The notes: generated from the sequence alone by a model not told the origin. DNA of 64,000 nucleotides from Teratosphaeria epicoccoides (GCA_021401465.1 JADDMT010000008.1:62001-126000), one strand, 5' to 3'; counted from the first letter of the stretch, positions 10,621-22,190 are shown. Program-made: numbers and translations.

Positions 10621-11400
10621 TGGATCAGAGATAGAGAAAGGCGGTGTCAGGGCGGTGAGAGGAATGGTGATGGCAGGTCTGACGGTTGTATGAGCACAGG
10701 CACAGGGTGTTGGCTTGTCTTAGACCGCGACGCACGCGATGGGATCCGCCATTCCGGGGCTGGATTGGTGCATCCGGGCGATGCTGATGCTCTACTCGGC
10801 TCTGGGTATGGTTTAGTTGGCCTGAGTATTATCGTTGCCCAGACAAAATCCACGTTTTCATCACCCCTCCCCTCGCCAGCACAACCACATCTACTGTCTC
10901 GACGTCTGAGCGAGTTTGCCAGCCACCAAAGCTCATATCATCAAGGCTAAAGGGAAGATGGAGCACGCCACTCTGCTCACCGCGCCCCCCCTTATGTCCC
11001 AGGAACTGCATCTGCGGGCTTTAATGGCAGCAAGCCGCCGAACCGTGGAACACCGCCCATGAAAACAATCAGAAGAGGAACGAAAAGTCTGAGGAAGCTC
11101 AAGGTATCGACGCTTATCTCACTTCATCTCCCATCGTCTCGGTGTCTCATTGCGCAGCTCAGCCGGCGACAGGCCGTGAGCCAGTGCCTTGGCACGGTCA
11201 GATGGTTTAAATAGAAGCATCTCCTGGGATCCCAGCAGAGAACTCTGCCTCTCACTTCGTCCTCGTCGACGTTCGCCATCACCGACGAAGCCGCGTCTCA
11301 ACCCATCATTCTATCAACACTGCAAAAAACTGACAAGTCAAGGCGCTCGCTCCTTTTGTACCACCTGCAATTCCCCAACAACCACAGCGAGCCTACGAGG
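10621..11400. other. intergenic, promoter of the 11401 gene
   Basis: No gene supported. A TATA-like TTTAAATA lies at about 11206-11213, roughly 190 bp before the next ATG. Confidence 0.35.
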
Positions 11401-11694
11401 ATGCTCAACAGAACACCGAAACCCTTTCAAACCATCCTACTCTTCATCATCTTCTCCTCGGGAACGACACTCGCCGGGTGGAACTGCTGCAAGCCACCTC
11501 ACTGTCCGACATTAGCCGGCATAGCCAACCCGAACAACCATTCGCAAGGGTACTGCGTGGCGAATGGCGTTGATGTTACGGACCCAGACCCTGAAGGTGT
11601 GCCGTGTATTGAAGGTCATGAATGTCTGGAGCAAGGGCACGAATGTACTCAACCGTTCATGTACCAAGGTATGCAGGCGTGGTGTTCGTGGTAG
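11401..11694 (+). CDS. small secreted eight-cysteine protein (97 aa), paralog of 9635-9904
   Basis: Intronless, 97 aa. Signal peptide residues 1-25 (hydrophobic core TILLFIIFSS), mature start near Gly-Trp-Asn-Cys-Cys. Cysteines at 29, 30, 35, 52, 69, 75, 82 and 95 copy the spacing of its neighbour, with CC-x4-C-x16-C at the start and C-x5-C-x6-C near the end. One possible N-glycosylation site (Asn-His-Ser). Two more family copies, at 8863 and 10332, are dead, so this family has expanded and decayed locally. Function unknown. Confidence 0.75.
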   Translation: MLNRTPKPFQTILLFIIFSSGTTLAGWNCCKPPHCPTLAGIANPNNHSQGYCVANGVDVTDPDPEGVPCIEGHECLEQGHECTQPFMYQGMQAWCSW

Positions 11695-12747
11695 GTGGTA
11701 GCGGTGGTTTTGTTGCTTGGAAAAGATGGAATGGACGTCGAATGGTCATGCGGAGTCCCATGTTGGGGTCCTCAGGCCAGCCATTCCATTGATCAGCTAG
11801 TCAGGCTGATCGGTGGGTCAATGGCGGATGACTGTCGAGAGCACGAAATGGAACTGCTTAGACAGCGAGGGTAGCATGTTCACTTGTGTGTATGAGTTGT
11901 GCGTGCTTGAGTCAGGCTAGGTCATCGTCTTGAACGCCCAACCAATGAATTCATCGGGTCAACAAACAATTAACCGCAGCAACAGCCAGTCGTTGTGTCA
12001 ACAAGCAGCCAACCGTATTAATAGCCAGCCAGTGGTGTCAACAAGCAGTTGACCACTTCAATCTGTCCCATGGATTGACGAATGCCCTGGGGTGTTGAAG
12101 GGCGTACTGAACATACTGAATTTCTTTGCTTGACACCGCTGTTGACTCCGACTGCACGCCCAAGCCTCATCTCCGGGCAGTAAATATCGTCAGCCAGCGG
12201 TCACTGGTCCTTCCGACCACAAACTTCCTGATTCCTCATGTCCGCCGCCACTTCCGCTAGCTCATGCGGAAGATCGAACAAGGAATATCGCGGGAGCGCG
12301 ATTCTTCAGTGCCTTAATGCCTTGCCAGCATATGTGGAGTCCTTGGGTCCAGGCTAGAACGGAGAGACAGAAAGGAAAGCCAAGCGGGTTGGGCACCAAA
12401 AAGGTCCAGAGTACAATTAGCAGCGAGGACCACCTACAGAGCAAGGCACCAACGCTGACGCCGAGCAAGATCCACAACGTGGACTATGGTGTCGACACCG
12501 AGCATGCAAGGACGACGATGCAGTAGGTATCCGTCAGGCAGTAATCGACGCTTCCAGGGAGGGGTTCCGCAATCTTTCGGCTGTAAACAAAAAATATACG
12601 ATGGGCTGCTCGTACTGCCGCGGTGTAAGAGAAAGGCAAAGACTCTCGTGACATGTACTGCGTTGTACACAAAGTCATTTCCCATGCATGGCGTCGAAGA
12701 ATCTTCCGGAATACATACACTAGTTTCCACAACGAACATCTCCCAGC
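11695..12747. other. intergenic, contains a 40-bp tandem repeat
   Basis: No gene is supported. The minus-strand open frame 12434-12751 has no recognised content. Confidence 0.4.
11958..12070. repeat. three imperfect ~40-bp tandem repeats
   Basis: Units begin GTCAACAA at 11958, 11997 and 12037, giving periods of 39 and 40 bp. Each unit contains a CAACAAGCAG-like start and, in the first two, an AGCCAGYC/AGCCAGCC segment. Confidence 0.7.
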
Positions 12748-13050
12748 TCATAGCATTGCAATGAACCCAGCAAGCGCACCCACGCCAGCAACAGTGGCCG
12801 TCTCCTGGCTTCCAGCTACGCTAATCGCCGTCGCAACGATCTGGCCATTACTCCCGCGCACTGAGTCGGTCAGATCGGTCAGTGAGGATGTCACATCCGT
12901 GTCCATCCCACGTGGCGATGTTAGAACCGCCATATCCGGTGCCAATAAGGTCGTGGCTGGGGGAGAGCCCTGCTGGATAGCAAAGCGATCGGCGCGGTCA
13001 CACTGCGCAAAAAGTGAGAGTGTGAATTCCGGCTCGACGAAGGTATTTCC
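12748..13050 (-). pseudogene. possible C-terminal remnant of a surface or GPI-anchored protein
   Basis: An open frame of about 97 codons on the minus strand without a usable start ends in a Ser/Thr-rich linker and a small-residue hydrophobic tail (ETATVAGVGALAGFIAML), resembling a GPI-anchor signal. Upstream there is an in-frame stop, and only 120 bp separate it from the DUR3 stop, leaving no room for a normal 5' half. It could be a truncated gene or a chance frame; low confidence. Confidence 0.25.
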
Positions 13051-13169
13051 CTGAATGTACTTGCTCTACATGTATATAGCAGCGTTCGTAACGGATAGCT
13101 GACAATGCCGGTCATGTCATTGGTCCAAGAAGTGACAGCAGGCTTACATTGATATGCGAAGGGTCCTCC

Positions 13170-15522
13170 TCATTCCTCAACAGCCTTCTCGGGCGGCGTC
13201 TCAATTCCTTTACCATCCCTTTTCCTCTCCATACCTGCAGTCTCGGCGACCGTGGCTTGCCCATGCAATGCGGGCTTCTTCTTACCCGTGATGTCAAGCC
13301 AGATAGCCTTGATAGTCCTGCTACTGGTGTGTCTATCTTCCCAGAGCGGATATATACCAACGCAAAAGCTTGAGCAGAAGAGCCAAAGGATGCCGATCGA
13401 GACCCACCCAGTGAAAAAGCCTAGTCTCAGGTCAGCAAGTCACTCAGACCAGGGTCTTTTTTTCACATCGGCACTGACCTTTGCTGAAGATGTATCCGGA
13501 GCCAAACATAGGCATAGGCCACAATATAAGCAGAGCAAGGGTCAAGACGACCGTGAGCGTCCTGGCGATTTTGGCAGCGCGCTGGAGTGTCTGCTGTTCT
13601 TCACGCTGGTCGGCTTCCGAGTGCTGGTGCTCGCCAGGCACCAGCTCAAGATCTATGTGTGCTGCAGCTGCCAGGTCGTGGTCGTCCGCTTTGCGGATGA
13701 GTTTCATCGACTGCCAATCGTATCTCGGCTGTCTGAGGCCAGGCATGAAAGACAGAATCGGAACAAAGATCAAAGGTGCACAGAGGGAGACCACATTGCC
13801 GACTAGCATTGGGTTGCTGAAGGGTGTCAGCAGACGTAATTTCCTGGCAAATGTTTGTTGGGAAATGACTTACTTGGAGCCAGTAGATGCGACGCTGAGG
13901 TTTCCATACTGCTTCTTTGACTGCACAAGCCAGCCAGTGAGAGAGCAGATCAATGCAAGCACTGGCGAGAATGTCGCGGCTGCCCAGGATTGGCGATCCC
14001 ATAGAAGAGTCAACGACGCCGGCAGCACTGCGCCACAGATGATGACGCCCATCATCAGATAAAGGTAGCCCAGAGAGATGCCGGCGTAGTGGAGCCCCGT
14101 CGAGAAGCCAGCCATGGCAGTGGCGTAAACCACACAGCTGGCATGTGACACGAAAATCAACCTCCGACCACTGGCCGAGGGATTGATGTAAGTCTGGTAG
14201 ATGTCATAGGTCCAGATTGAAGACACGGCGATCAGCTCGGCAGACATAGCGCTGGTAACGGCCATGAAAACCACGAGCAGCGTGGCTGCCGCACCACCTT
14301 TGCCAAGCAAGGCTACTGCGGCATTAGGCAGAACCAAGCCAGCCGTCACGTCCGCGGTGCTCATGCGTTTGGGGTAAGTCGGGAAGACTGGATTGTTTTC
14401 AAGCGCCAAAGCGGACAATCCCATGGTCGTTGCGCAAAGCCAGGGGATGGCGAACCACGAAAGGCCGCCTGATATCTGCAGAATGATCAATCAGACGTCG
14501 GTCGATATCTATAGTGTTTTGCTTGTGCGAGATACGTACGTAGCCTGGCAAAGCATGGACTGGCGAGGCAGCAATCGCTTTGTTATAATACCCGTTGTCG
14601 CAGAACACGGTCCCAAAGTTCCCAAACACGTTGATGACGAAGAAGATACCACCCTGAGTTGACTTCATGGTGAGGTAGCTACCACCTGCATTGCCCTCCA
14701 CTGGATGTCTCTGAGCTGCTGCGACCAGCGCGTCATAGACGGCACCTGGACTGCCGAGCACACTGCTCGTGGCGTAGGCGGTGAAGGCGAAAAGAAAGAG
14801 GATGACGATGATCATCACCGTGTGAACGTAATCGGTGAGAAAAGTGGCCTGGGAGGTCAGTCATAATGCATCTTCCAGTACAGATCGAGGTACTCACCTT
14901 GATACCGCCAAAACTGGTGTAAAGCACGACCCCTGCGGGCAGTAAGAAGCACGCTGCTGCAGTTGGCATTCCGGTCAGGCTCTCGACTACCGCAGAGCCA
15001 CCCGTCAACAACTCTGCTGTCACCAGGATGTTGGTCATGAGCCCGAACGTGATGAAGACACCGTGGGTCACAGCTCCATATCTTGCTCTAATTGCTTCCA
15101 GGAACGTGTGCGCGTTTGGTGCTTTGCGTTTTAGCTCAATTGCCAGAGTAGCGAAGAGGATGATCTGGACCGTGGCTCCAGACGCATACCAGAATGGACC
15201 TGAGACTCCATATTTGTAGGCCACGGATGAAGACTGCAGGAGAGTCGCCGCCCATGTCCATGAGGACACGACTGCCGAAGAGACCAAGCCGGACTTGACT
15301 GTGCGGCCTGCTGTTGCGAATACCTCAGATGTTCTGCAAGTTGGAATATGGAGGTCAGTGAATGGGCGGTATGATCTGGGACACATTGCCAGCGTACTGC
15401 AGCTCATTGTTATAGCGACGTAGGACGAAAGTGGTCAACATCATTCCGAAGGCGAAAAGGAAGCCAAGACCGATAACGACGCCATAGCCAGTTGCCTGGC
15501 TGAGCGGTGGTGTTGTGGACAT
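13170..15522 (-). CDS. DUR3: urea/proton symporter, DUR3 type (SSS family)
   Basis: Six exons: 15522-15398, 15333-14898, 14848-14540, 14475-13874, 13816-13479 and 13420-13170, all with GT-AG introns whose phases agree, giving 686 aa. Landmarks of fungal DUR3 are present: TSEVFATAGRTVKSGL, SWTWAATLLQSSSVAYKYG, NAHTFLEAIRARYG, LTGGSAVVESLTGMPTAAAC, DNGYYNKAIAASP, GGLSWFAIPW and a FFTGWVSIGILWLFCS helix near the end. About 15 membrane helices are expected. The family takes up urea across the plasma membrane with sodium or protons; in fungi it serves nitrogen nutrition. Two GATA-factor-type sites lie 170-205 bp upstream of the start. It is divergent from the dehydrogenase at 16125. Confidence 0.93.
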
Positions 15523-16124
15523 TTTGCCAGTCGCTGCAATGGATGAATGCTGCACTAGCTACTGTGTATGAAGGAGCAGGGGTATGTCTTCCTCGTACAT
15601 CAATCTCTGTCATGACTGCATGACGATATCGCACAGATTCGTTGCCACACTCTGTTGCCTTTCCCACCTGCTACCGCTGCACCCCGAACGGTCGTTGATA
15701 GCATATCGGCCGCGGGCGCTGATAAGGCCGCCGGACCTGCCAACCACACTGGTCAAGTGGTCGGGGCCTGTGTAATTTTGGCGGTGTTGGCATATCAGAC
15801 TTCTCCGATGCATTGCTCGGAGCGTGAATTGCACATGACAGCGCGTGTTGGAAGGCTGAGGTCGAAGGTGAGGATGTAGAGTATCAGATGAGACTTTGAA
15901 TTCGTCAATGTCCCCAGTTCACGTCTTGGTCTTCTCGCGACGCCTTATTGGCGGCGCCGGCTAATAGGATAAATCGACGAGATCGAGCATCACTGAGAGG
16001 GCAGCTGGTGATCCACGTGCTTGCTATGGTAGACTTTGAACAGGTAGGAGAACGACTGGATCAGATTTGAACATATTACCTTCCGGCCAGAGAACCTCAT
16101 ACGAACCACAGCTTTGCGGGCAAG
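15523..16124. promoter_or_regulatory. shared divergent promoter of DUR3 and the polyol dehydrogenase
   Basis: About 600 bp without a gene between two divergent start codons. Two HGATAR motifs occur close together, TGATAG at 15696-15701 and TGATAA at 15720-15725. GATA factors of the AreA type control urea permeases in other fungi; use here is inference. Confidence 0.5.
15696..15725 (+). promoter_or_regulatory. paired GATA-factor (AreA-type) sites
   Basis: TGATAG and TGATAA lie 24 bp apart, 174-203 bp upstream of the DUR3 ATG. Paired GATA sites are the usual arrangement for nitrogen control in ascomycetes. Sequence match only. Confidence 0.4.
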
Positions 16125-17324
16125 ATGGGTCAAGAGGTATGTCTCCACCAACTGCCATCGAAATTGGCTGATGGAGGACATTGATGGTTTCTGACATGGA
16201 TCAGAATCTTTCGTTCGTGCTCCAAAAGCCTGGCGAGGTCAAGTTCGAAGATCGTCCCGTCCCTGAGCTCGCCTCACCATACGATGTCATCGTCCATGTG
16301 CGATTCACAGGCATTTGCGGTAGTGGTATGCATCACAGATCTCATCCGAGTCACACAGGGTGACTGACATCTCTTCTTAGATGTCCACTACTGGCAGCAT
16401 GGCGCAATCGGTTCCTTCGTCGTCAAGGACCCGATGGTGCTCGGCCACGAATCCAGCGGTGTCGTCACGGCGGTCGGTGAGAGTGTGAAGGGTGTCAAAG
16501 CTGGCGATCGGGTCGCAATGGAGCCCGGCATCCCATGTAGACGATGCGTAAGATGCAAGGAGGGCAAATACAATCTGTGTGGGGAGATGAGGTTCGCTGC
16601 AACTCCGCCGATTGACGGGACGCTGGCAAAGTACTACTCATTACCCGAGGACTTTTGCTATAAGCTGCCGGAGGGCGTGTCATTGGAAGAAGGCGCGCTG
16701 ATGGAGCCGCTGGCCGTTGGGGTGCACATCACTCGGCAAGCTGGTGTCAAGCCAGGTGACAGCGTGGTGGTATTCGGATCTGGCCCCGTCGGACTGCTAT
16801 GCATGGCAGTCGCGAAAGCATACGGCGCCACCAAGATCGTAGCCGTGGACATCAACGAGGAGCGTGTGAGGTTTGCAGAGAAGTACGCAGCCACCCATGC
16901 TTTCGTAGCAAGGAAAGAGCCAGCTTCAGACTCTGCACAGCATATCATTCAAAGCGCGGATCTCGGCTACGGTGCTGATGTCGCGATCGATGCATCTGGA
17001 GCAGAGCCATGCATACAAACGGGCATTCATGTCTTGAGGACAGGCGGCACATACGTTCAAGGCGGTATGGGAAGGCCTGACATCACATTCCCTATTGGCG
17101 CGATGGGTGCGAAGGAGCTCAACGTCAAGGGCTCGTTTAGGTATAACAGCGGCGATTACTCCACGGCGTTGGATCTATTGACGAGCAAGCGGCTGAGTGT
17201 GAAGGAGTTGATCACTAGCCAGGTGAAGTTCAAGGATGCTGAGGTCGCATTCAATGATGTGAAGGCGGCCAAAGGGATCAAGATATTGATCGAAGGTGTG
17301 GAAGATCAGGTGCTGTCGCCTTAA
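16125..17324 (+). CDS. zinc-dependent polyol (sorbitol/xylitol) dehydrogenase
   Basis: Three exons: 16125-16136 (12 nt, Met-Gly-Gln-Glu), 16205-16325 and 16381-17324; 358 aa. The tiny first exon is chosen because Met-Gly-Gln-Glu joined to NLSFVLQKPG is the standard N-terminus of these enzymes; a start at 16184 inside the intron is the alternative. Visible motifs are the catalytic zinc ligands in GICGSDVHYW and GHESSG, the structural zinc cluster CRRCVRCKEGKYNLC and the NAD-binding VFGSGPVGLL. The enzyme oxidises a sugar alcohol to a ketose with NAD+ in the cytosol (xylitol to xylulose or sorbitol to fructose). Which polyol is preferred cannot be read from sequence. Confidence 0.92.
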
Positions 17325-18177
17325 CAAGCTGTCGCCCAGATCGGCATTGAGAGATCATGTCCTGGACGCAAAGCATATGGGTACGAAGCCTCTCTGCTGC
17401 ATCATTTGAACGCGCTTCATTGGCGACATTTCGCGCTCGATAACACGTGTGTACGCGTGCGCGTATTCCAATCAGGAAGGAACGGCGCGGAAGGATTGCC
17501 GAGTCCTCGATGATCGATCAAGGGATCCCTCTTCTTCGAATCATCAGGCTTTCTCATACTATCCGAAGACATACAACAACAACAACGTCGCGACAAGGCG
17601 CGCTGCATCCGTTTCCGCCTGTGCAGCCATTTGAAGGTTCAGCTTCTGGATCTGCCGCATGTGCGGCCATGCAGCGACGATCTGCATAAGCGCTCGCCAC
17701 ACCCAATCAAGCAAACCTCCATCTCGCACTACGTCTGCAGGGCAAGTCACGAAACATATAGACTACGGCTGGAGCACCTGCATCCCCAAGCCCTCCCGCC
17801 CGACACACCATACAGAAACCGAGCGACGTCCGACGTTTGCGATATAGCGTGTTGTTTTCGCGACTGAGATGCTTCATTGCCGTCTGAGATGCTGCAAGCC
17901 GCCTCGCTCTTTCGACCACCGAATGCACCACCGTGACTCACCCCTCTTGCAGGTCCTGCACGCCCTGCACGCCCTGCATCTCGAAGGTCAGACGGCGGCC
18001 GCCACTCTAGCTGCCAGTCGAGGGCCTGCGGAACGCAAGAAGGCTGGTAAACATGGTCGCCCTCGATCGCGGAGCCACGGTTCCTTGTCTTTCATGTTTC
18101 TCCGTTTCTTTGCCGCGATCACGATCACACCACCATAGTCAAGCATCGACGATATCACTGCTTTTTACTTTTGCAAC
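17325..18177. other. intergenic, no supported gene
   Basis: Only short overlapping frames on both strands. A plus-strand frame at 17869-18138 contains Arg-Cys-Cys-Lys-Pro-Pro, recalling the secreted family, but has no signal peptide or further cysteines. Confidence 0.4.
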
Positions 18178-19826
18178 ATGTGCGCCAGACAGGACAGGCC
18201 GCAATTCGTCCTAGCTAACAAGCCATCGGTGGCCGCCTCTTTCGCAAGCGTATCATCAGCCGCTTCTGCCACGTCAGCCGCGAGCTCTGGGAGCGGATGC
18301 AGCAAGCTGCTGTTCGGAGAGATTGACATCTACAGCGACAGATGTACGCGTACGAAACCTGGCATTGAGCTCAAAGCTAGTCTCTGACCGTCTAATGAAC
18401 AGCATCGGAAAGCTACGCCTCTATTTGTAGCTTTGTCCTTTGCGATAGCGGCACCTTCCTCCGATTCTGGCTTGACGACAAATGCCGCGATACTTTCCTG
18501 TCCTTTGTACCGAGCGTCGACCTCGCAAATTTACGACTTGTCTGCCATGACTTTAGCACGAGGGCTGCCCCGGCGTTGTTCAATGACCTCAAGATCACAT
18601 TCCGGGCTAGCACATTCACCAGGCCTGCAAAGTTAGCTGCGTTGGACCGGATTGGCTTTCATGTCAAAACATTGCGCTTCAAGATACCGCACAGTCGAGA
18701 GACGATATTGCCTCCGTTGGTTGACCCAGATACCGGCGATGAGCTCAGCTTCACCTACACGCCTCAGGTCAAGTCGCCTTCTTCAGGCAGGCCCAAGTAT
18801 GGCGACCACGAAACAACAGAACTCTTGAATCGGCAGTATCCCGCTCTGTTCCATGCCGCGACGAATGTACCGGCCTTCATGCATGCCTTCTCCTCATTTG
18901 TCAATCTGGAGCATCTTAAGATCGGCTGCCCAGGTCATGACGTTTCGACGCGATACAGACGCAGCGTGGTCGACTTTGCGCTCATCTCGATACGCATTGC
19001 AGTGGAACAAAACTGCCTGAACTCCCTGAGCTCGCTGACTCTGGCGCCGATCCATCTTGGCGGTCTGCTGCACCTATCACCACTGATTGGCTTTGGCGCG
19101 AGCCCTCGATCGGTCAGTCGATGGGCTCGAATGCGGCATCTCACGGTACGCTCCACATTTATGCCATCAGACGATCGTAAGGCCCCGGATGAGCCGGAGC
19201 AGCTGAAGCTGCTACAGACGTATCTGCGCAATTTTCAAGCTAATCTTGCAACATTCCATTTTCACTGGATTGGCGCCAAAGGACCTCTGCCTGTGCAGCA
19301 GACTGCGTCATCTACTGCACCTAGTGGAGACCATCCGGCGTACCGAATCAAGACGCCCTTGCCAGAGAGACTTGCGGTCAAACATCGTACGTTTGATTCG
19401 TTGCACTTCCCCAAATTAACGAATTTCGAAGTCGACAACGTCTCCTGCTCGGCTACAGACATCAGCGCGTTCGCTGCTATCCACCAGCGCACACTAGAAG
19501 AATTCAACCTCGAGAATGTCAGGCTGACGGCCGGCACGTGGGATGAGGCGCTTGCGCCCTTGACTCATGGGTCTGGATTGGCTCGGAAACAGGAAGTTTC
19601 AGACATCCCGATCATGCTGGAGCCAGTTCCCGCTGTGGTGTATCCTGTACCGATGGAGTGTGCTGAGACCGTGCATCAAGGCGGCAGTCAGAAGTGTATG
19701 CGACTCTCTGGCTGGCTTTTGGGACGAAGAAATAGGCCAATTGCGTCGCAGAAGGTCAGGGAGGGCTTGCTGGGATGCGAAGAGCAGCTCAAAAGGGTGT
19801 TTGGCGGTTCTTTACCGTGGAGGTGA
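18178..19826 (+). CDS. F-box-like protein of unknown function (529 aa)
   Basis: Exons 18178-18343 and 18403-19826, joined across a 59-nt intron (GTACGC, CTGACC, AACAG) in matching phase. A Ser/Ala-rich N-terminus is followed near residues 80-115 by a degenerate F-box pattern: FVPSVDLANLRLVCHDFSTR then APALFNDLKITFR. The remaining 400 residues alternate short Leu-rich stretches (FSSFVNLEHLKIG, LNSLSSLTLAPIHLGGLLHL, MRHLTVRSTF, FPKLTNFEVDNVSC), as in the large, poorly studied F-box/leucine-rich families of Dothideomycetes. Such proteins are thought to be substrate adaptors of SCF ubiquitin ligases; here that is inference. No partner genes nearby. Confidence 0.75.
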
Positions 19827-21065
19827 TCTGGCCGATGAGGAAGGCACTGCAGTCCACGGCCAGGTGTTTACCAAGCGATGCACGTTTGCACAACCGTATG
19901 TACTTGACGAGATACGACAATAGAGAGTCACACCTACGTCTCCACTCATGTTGCTGGCCACATGTGTGCATGTGCAGGGACAAGAAGGTGCCTGGTCCAG
20001 GTCTATATGAGTGATTGGTATTAGGACAATCTTCATTGATTTGTTTTGGCTGCTGGCTCCAGTTGAGTTCCTAGCAGGCGTCTCGATAAACACCCTGTCA
20101 GATTCTCTGAGAAGCTTTAATGCCATTCAATCAAGGCCAAGCGTGCTTGACCGAATCAAGTCACTTGCTAATGATTCCTAGAGTACACTGCGTACATGTC
20201 AACGCTTCCTATGAGCAGGTTGCCGGTCTTGCATTGTGTGAAACAGCCATAGCAGAACTCAAATACCGCAGAGCACTTCTAGCTCCGACTTCGAAACTGT
20301 TTAGCATGCTCGGGACGTTTTGGCAACCGCAATGTTCGCGGCGGCGTCTCGCAACCAACGCATCATCCTTAGAACCCGAGCCGGCCGTCATCCTGGATAA
20401 AAGGTAGCAGCAACGTTGAGTCGAATGTCAACGATGTTTCATACCACGGAGCATGATGGACGCATATCGATGAAACATGAAGTCGAAATACGACAATGCC
20501 AATAGCGCAACGCTACCTTCACATTCAAGGACATCTTGAATGTTTCAAATCAGCGAGCCACGACAGGTGATCTGTAGACACGGTCGATTCTGCATCCCGC
20601 CATGTCGTGAGAACGAAGCACCGAGGAGACAGAGGCCAGTTAGTGTTCGCATCCAGGGGCACGTCCACGGGACCGTGCATGTTTCGAACAACCGCATCGG
20701 ACACCACGTCAACCATAACCCAGCCATTATATGCCGCTTTCGGCGCAGGATCAATAACGATGAATTCAAGCACCGCCAAGCATCGGAAACAGCTCAACTC
20801 TGCCACGCCACCAGACCCTCGAGCTGCAATTCCCTGCGGCCTGTTCCTGCCCGATCGCCATTCCCCAACAGTCCCGGACAGACTGGACCGCCCAGGGGCC
20901 CATCGACGTATAAAGTAGAGCCGGCCCAACACCGTTGCACCAGGCTCCCAGACACATCCAGCCACTCGCACACCCAGCCAAGAGTCCCTTCGTTCACCAC
21001 GAAACCCGCGACGACCATCCCGAACCCAAGCAACCCCAACCCCAACCCCCAAACCACCCTCCGCA
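19827..21065. other. intergenic; promoter of the secreted gene at 21066
   Basis: No gene supported. The long frames at 20525-21175 (minus) and 20540-21226 (plus) overlap each other and the next gene and have no recognised domains. A TATAAA lies at 20909-20914. Confidence 0.4.
20909..20914 (+). promoter_or_regulatory. TATA box of the 21066 secreted gene
   Basis: TATAAA in a GC-rich context 152 bp upstream of the ATG, followed by a CA-rich leader typical of highly expressed fungal genes. Confidence 0.45.
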
Positions 21066-21435
21066 ATGAAGGCTTCCTTCCTCGCCCTCCCCCTCCTCGC
21101 CATGACCGGCTTCGCTCTCCCCGAGTCCAACGGCCAGGCCGCCGCGGCCATGGTCGAGAAGGCCGCCGCGCCCATCGAGGGGGCGTCCGAGGTCGCGGAG
21201 AACGTGGCCCGGGGCGTCCACTCTAGGGGCGAGGACTGGGACTGCGACGATGTAGGTGTCCTGGAAGATACCGCTGCGGGTGCCGATGGAGTGCAGCTGA
21301 CGCGGGAGGTAGTGCGGCGACGACGACGACGGCTTTTGTGTGCCTTTGTACGCGTACTGCGGCTTGGCGTCCCGTGATGACTGCTGCGGCGGCGATGCGA
21401 CGGACTGTGTTAATGGGTTTTGCATTATCGTGTGA
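21066..21435 (+). CDS. small secreted knottin-like protein with propeptide (102 aa)
   Basis: Exons 21066-21251 and 21313-21435, intron 61 nt (GTAGGT, AGCTGAC, GGTAG), phase 0. Signal peptide residues 1-17, then an Ala/Glu-rich cysteine-free stretch to about residue 55 that looks like a propeptide, then a compact mature part with eight cysteines at 60, 63, 71, 78, 86, 87, 94 and 99. The last six follow C-x6-C-x7-CC-x6-C-x4-C, the arrangement of inhibitor-cystine-knot proteins. The mature part is strikingly acidic (Cys-Gly-Asp4). Without the splice the frame loses all cysteines, which supports the intron. Function unknown; effector, antimicrobial or other roles are possible. Confidence 0.72.
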
Positions 21436-22190
21436 GGGGGGTAAGGGAGGTCGCTGGCGGCCTGTGAGAAGGGGATGGGGTGGTGTGGATGTTCGAAGAA
21501 ATGGTGGGGGTGGGGGGACGCTGGAAGGGAATGGTGCGAACTTAGGAGTTTCATATGTTGTTCGAGTTCTTTGGTGTTTCTTTTCTTTAGATTTCAATCT
21601 CGTGGAGGTCAGCTGGTGGACTTCCTCTCATGTCGGACGGCGCGATTCCATCAGCTGCTCTGGCGAGAGAGTGTGGGTACAGGAGACACCTTCGTTCGAG
21701 AAATATCATCGCAAGCAGCGAAGCTTGCAGGATCGGAAGGACCGTCCAGACCTGCTCATCACACTTGTCACATGGGTGTCATCACCAATCTCAACATTAC
21801 AGCTAATCCATCAAGCTCAATCAAGCAAATGGCGACGCCGACTCCATGCTCCGAAACATCAGAGATCATTCCAAGCCTTTTCATGGTAAAAAAAAAAGCA
21901 TCACCCTGCCGGATTACAGCCCAGCAGCAGCACGCCAGCGCCTAGACGTTCGGTCTGCAGCCCAGCAGGTTCGGAAAGCCACTTCCTAAGACATGGAGCC
22001 GTCTGCCGCTTGCTGCGTCGTCCGTCCAAGACATGATGGACACCCTGCCTCCGGAAATTGGTCTCTCGACGTACGTCACGCGATCCATCCAGTCCTCCAC
22101 TCCCCAGAGACGCTAGAATCAACCATCCCAGGGCTACTAAGTCGCCCTTGGGACGTGGATTCCGTCCATCCCGGCCCGTTCTCTGCTCCT
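21436..22190. other. intergenic, nothing recognised
   Basis: 3' flanks of two converging secreted genes. A ten-base A run lies near 21888-21898. No gene supported. Confidence 0.4.

Noticed and set aside
17869..18138. Arg-Cys-Cys-Lys-Pro-Pro in a plus-strand frame, similar to the start of the 11401 protein
   Set aside because: No signal peptide and no other family cysteines; the DNA similarity is too short.
20525..21226. Long overlapping frames on both strands
   Set aside because: They overlap each other and the promoter and start of the secreted gene at 21066; composition of the translated products is random-like.
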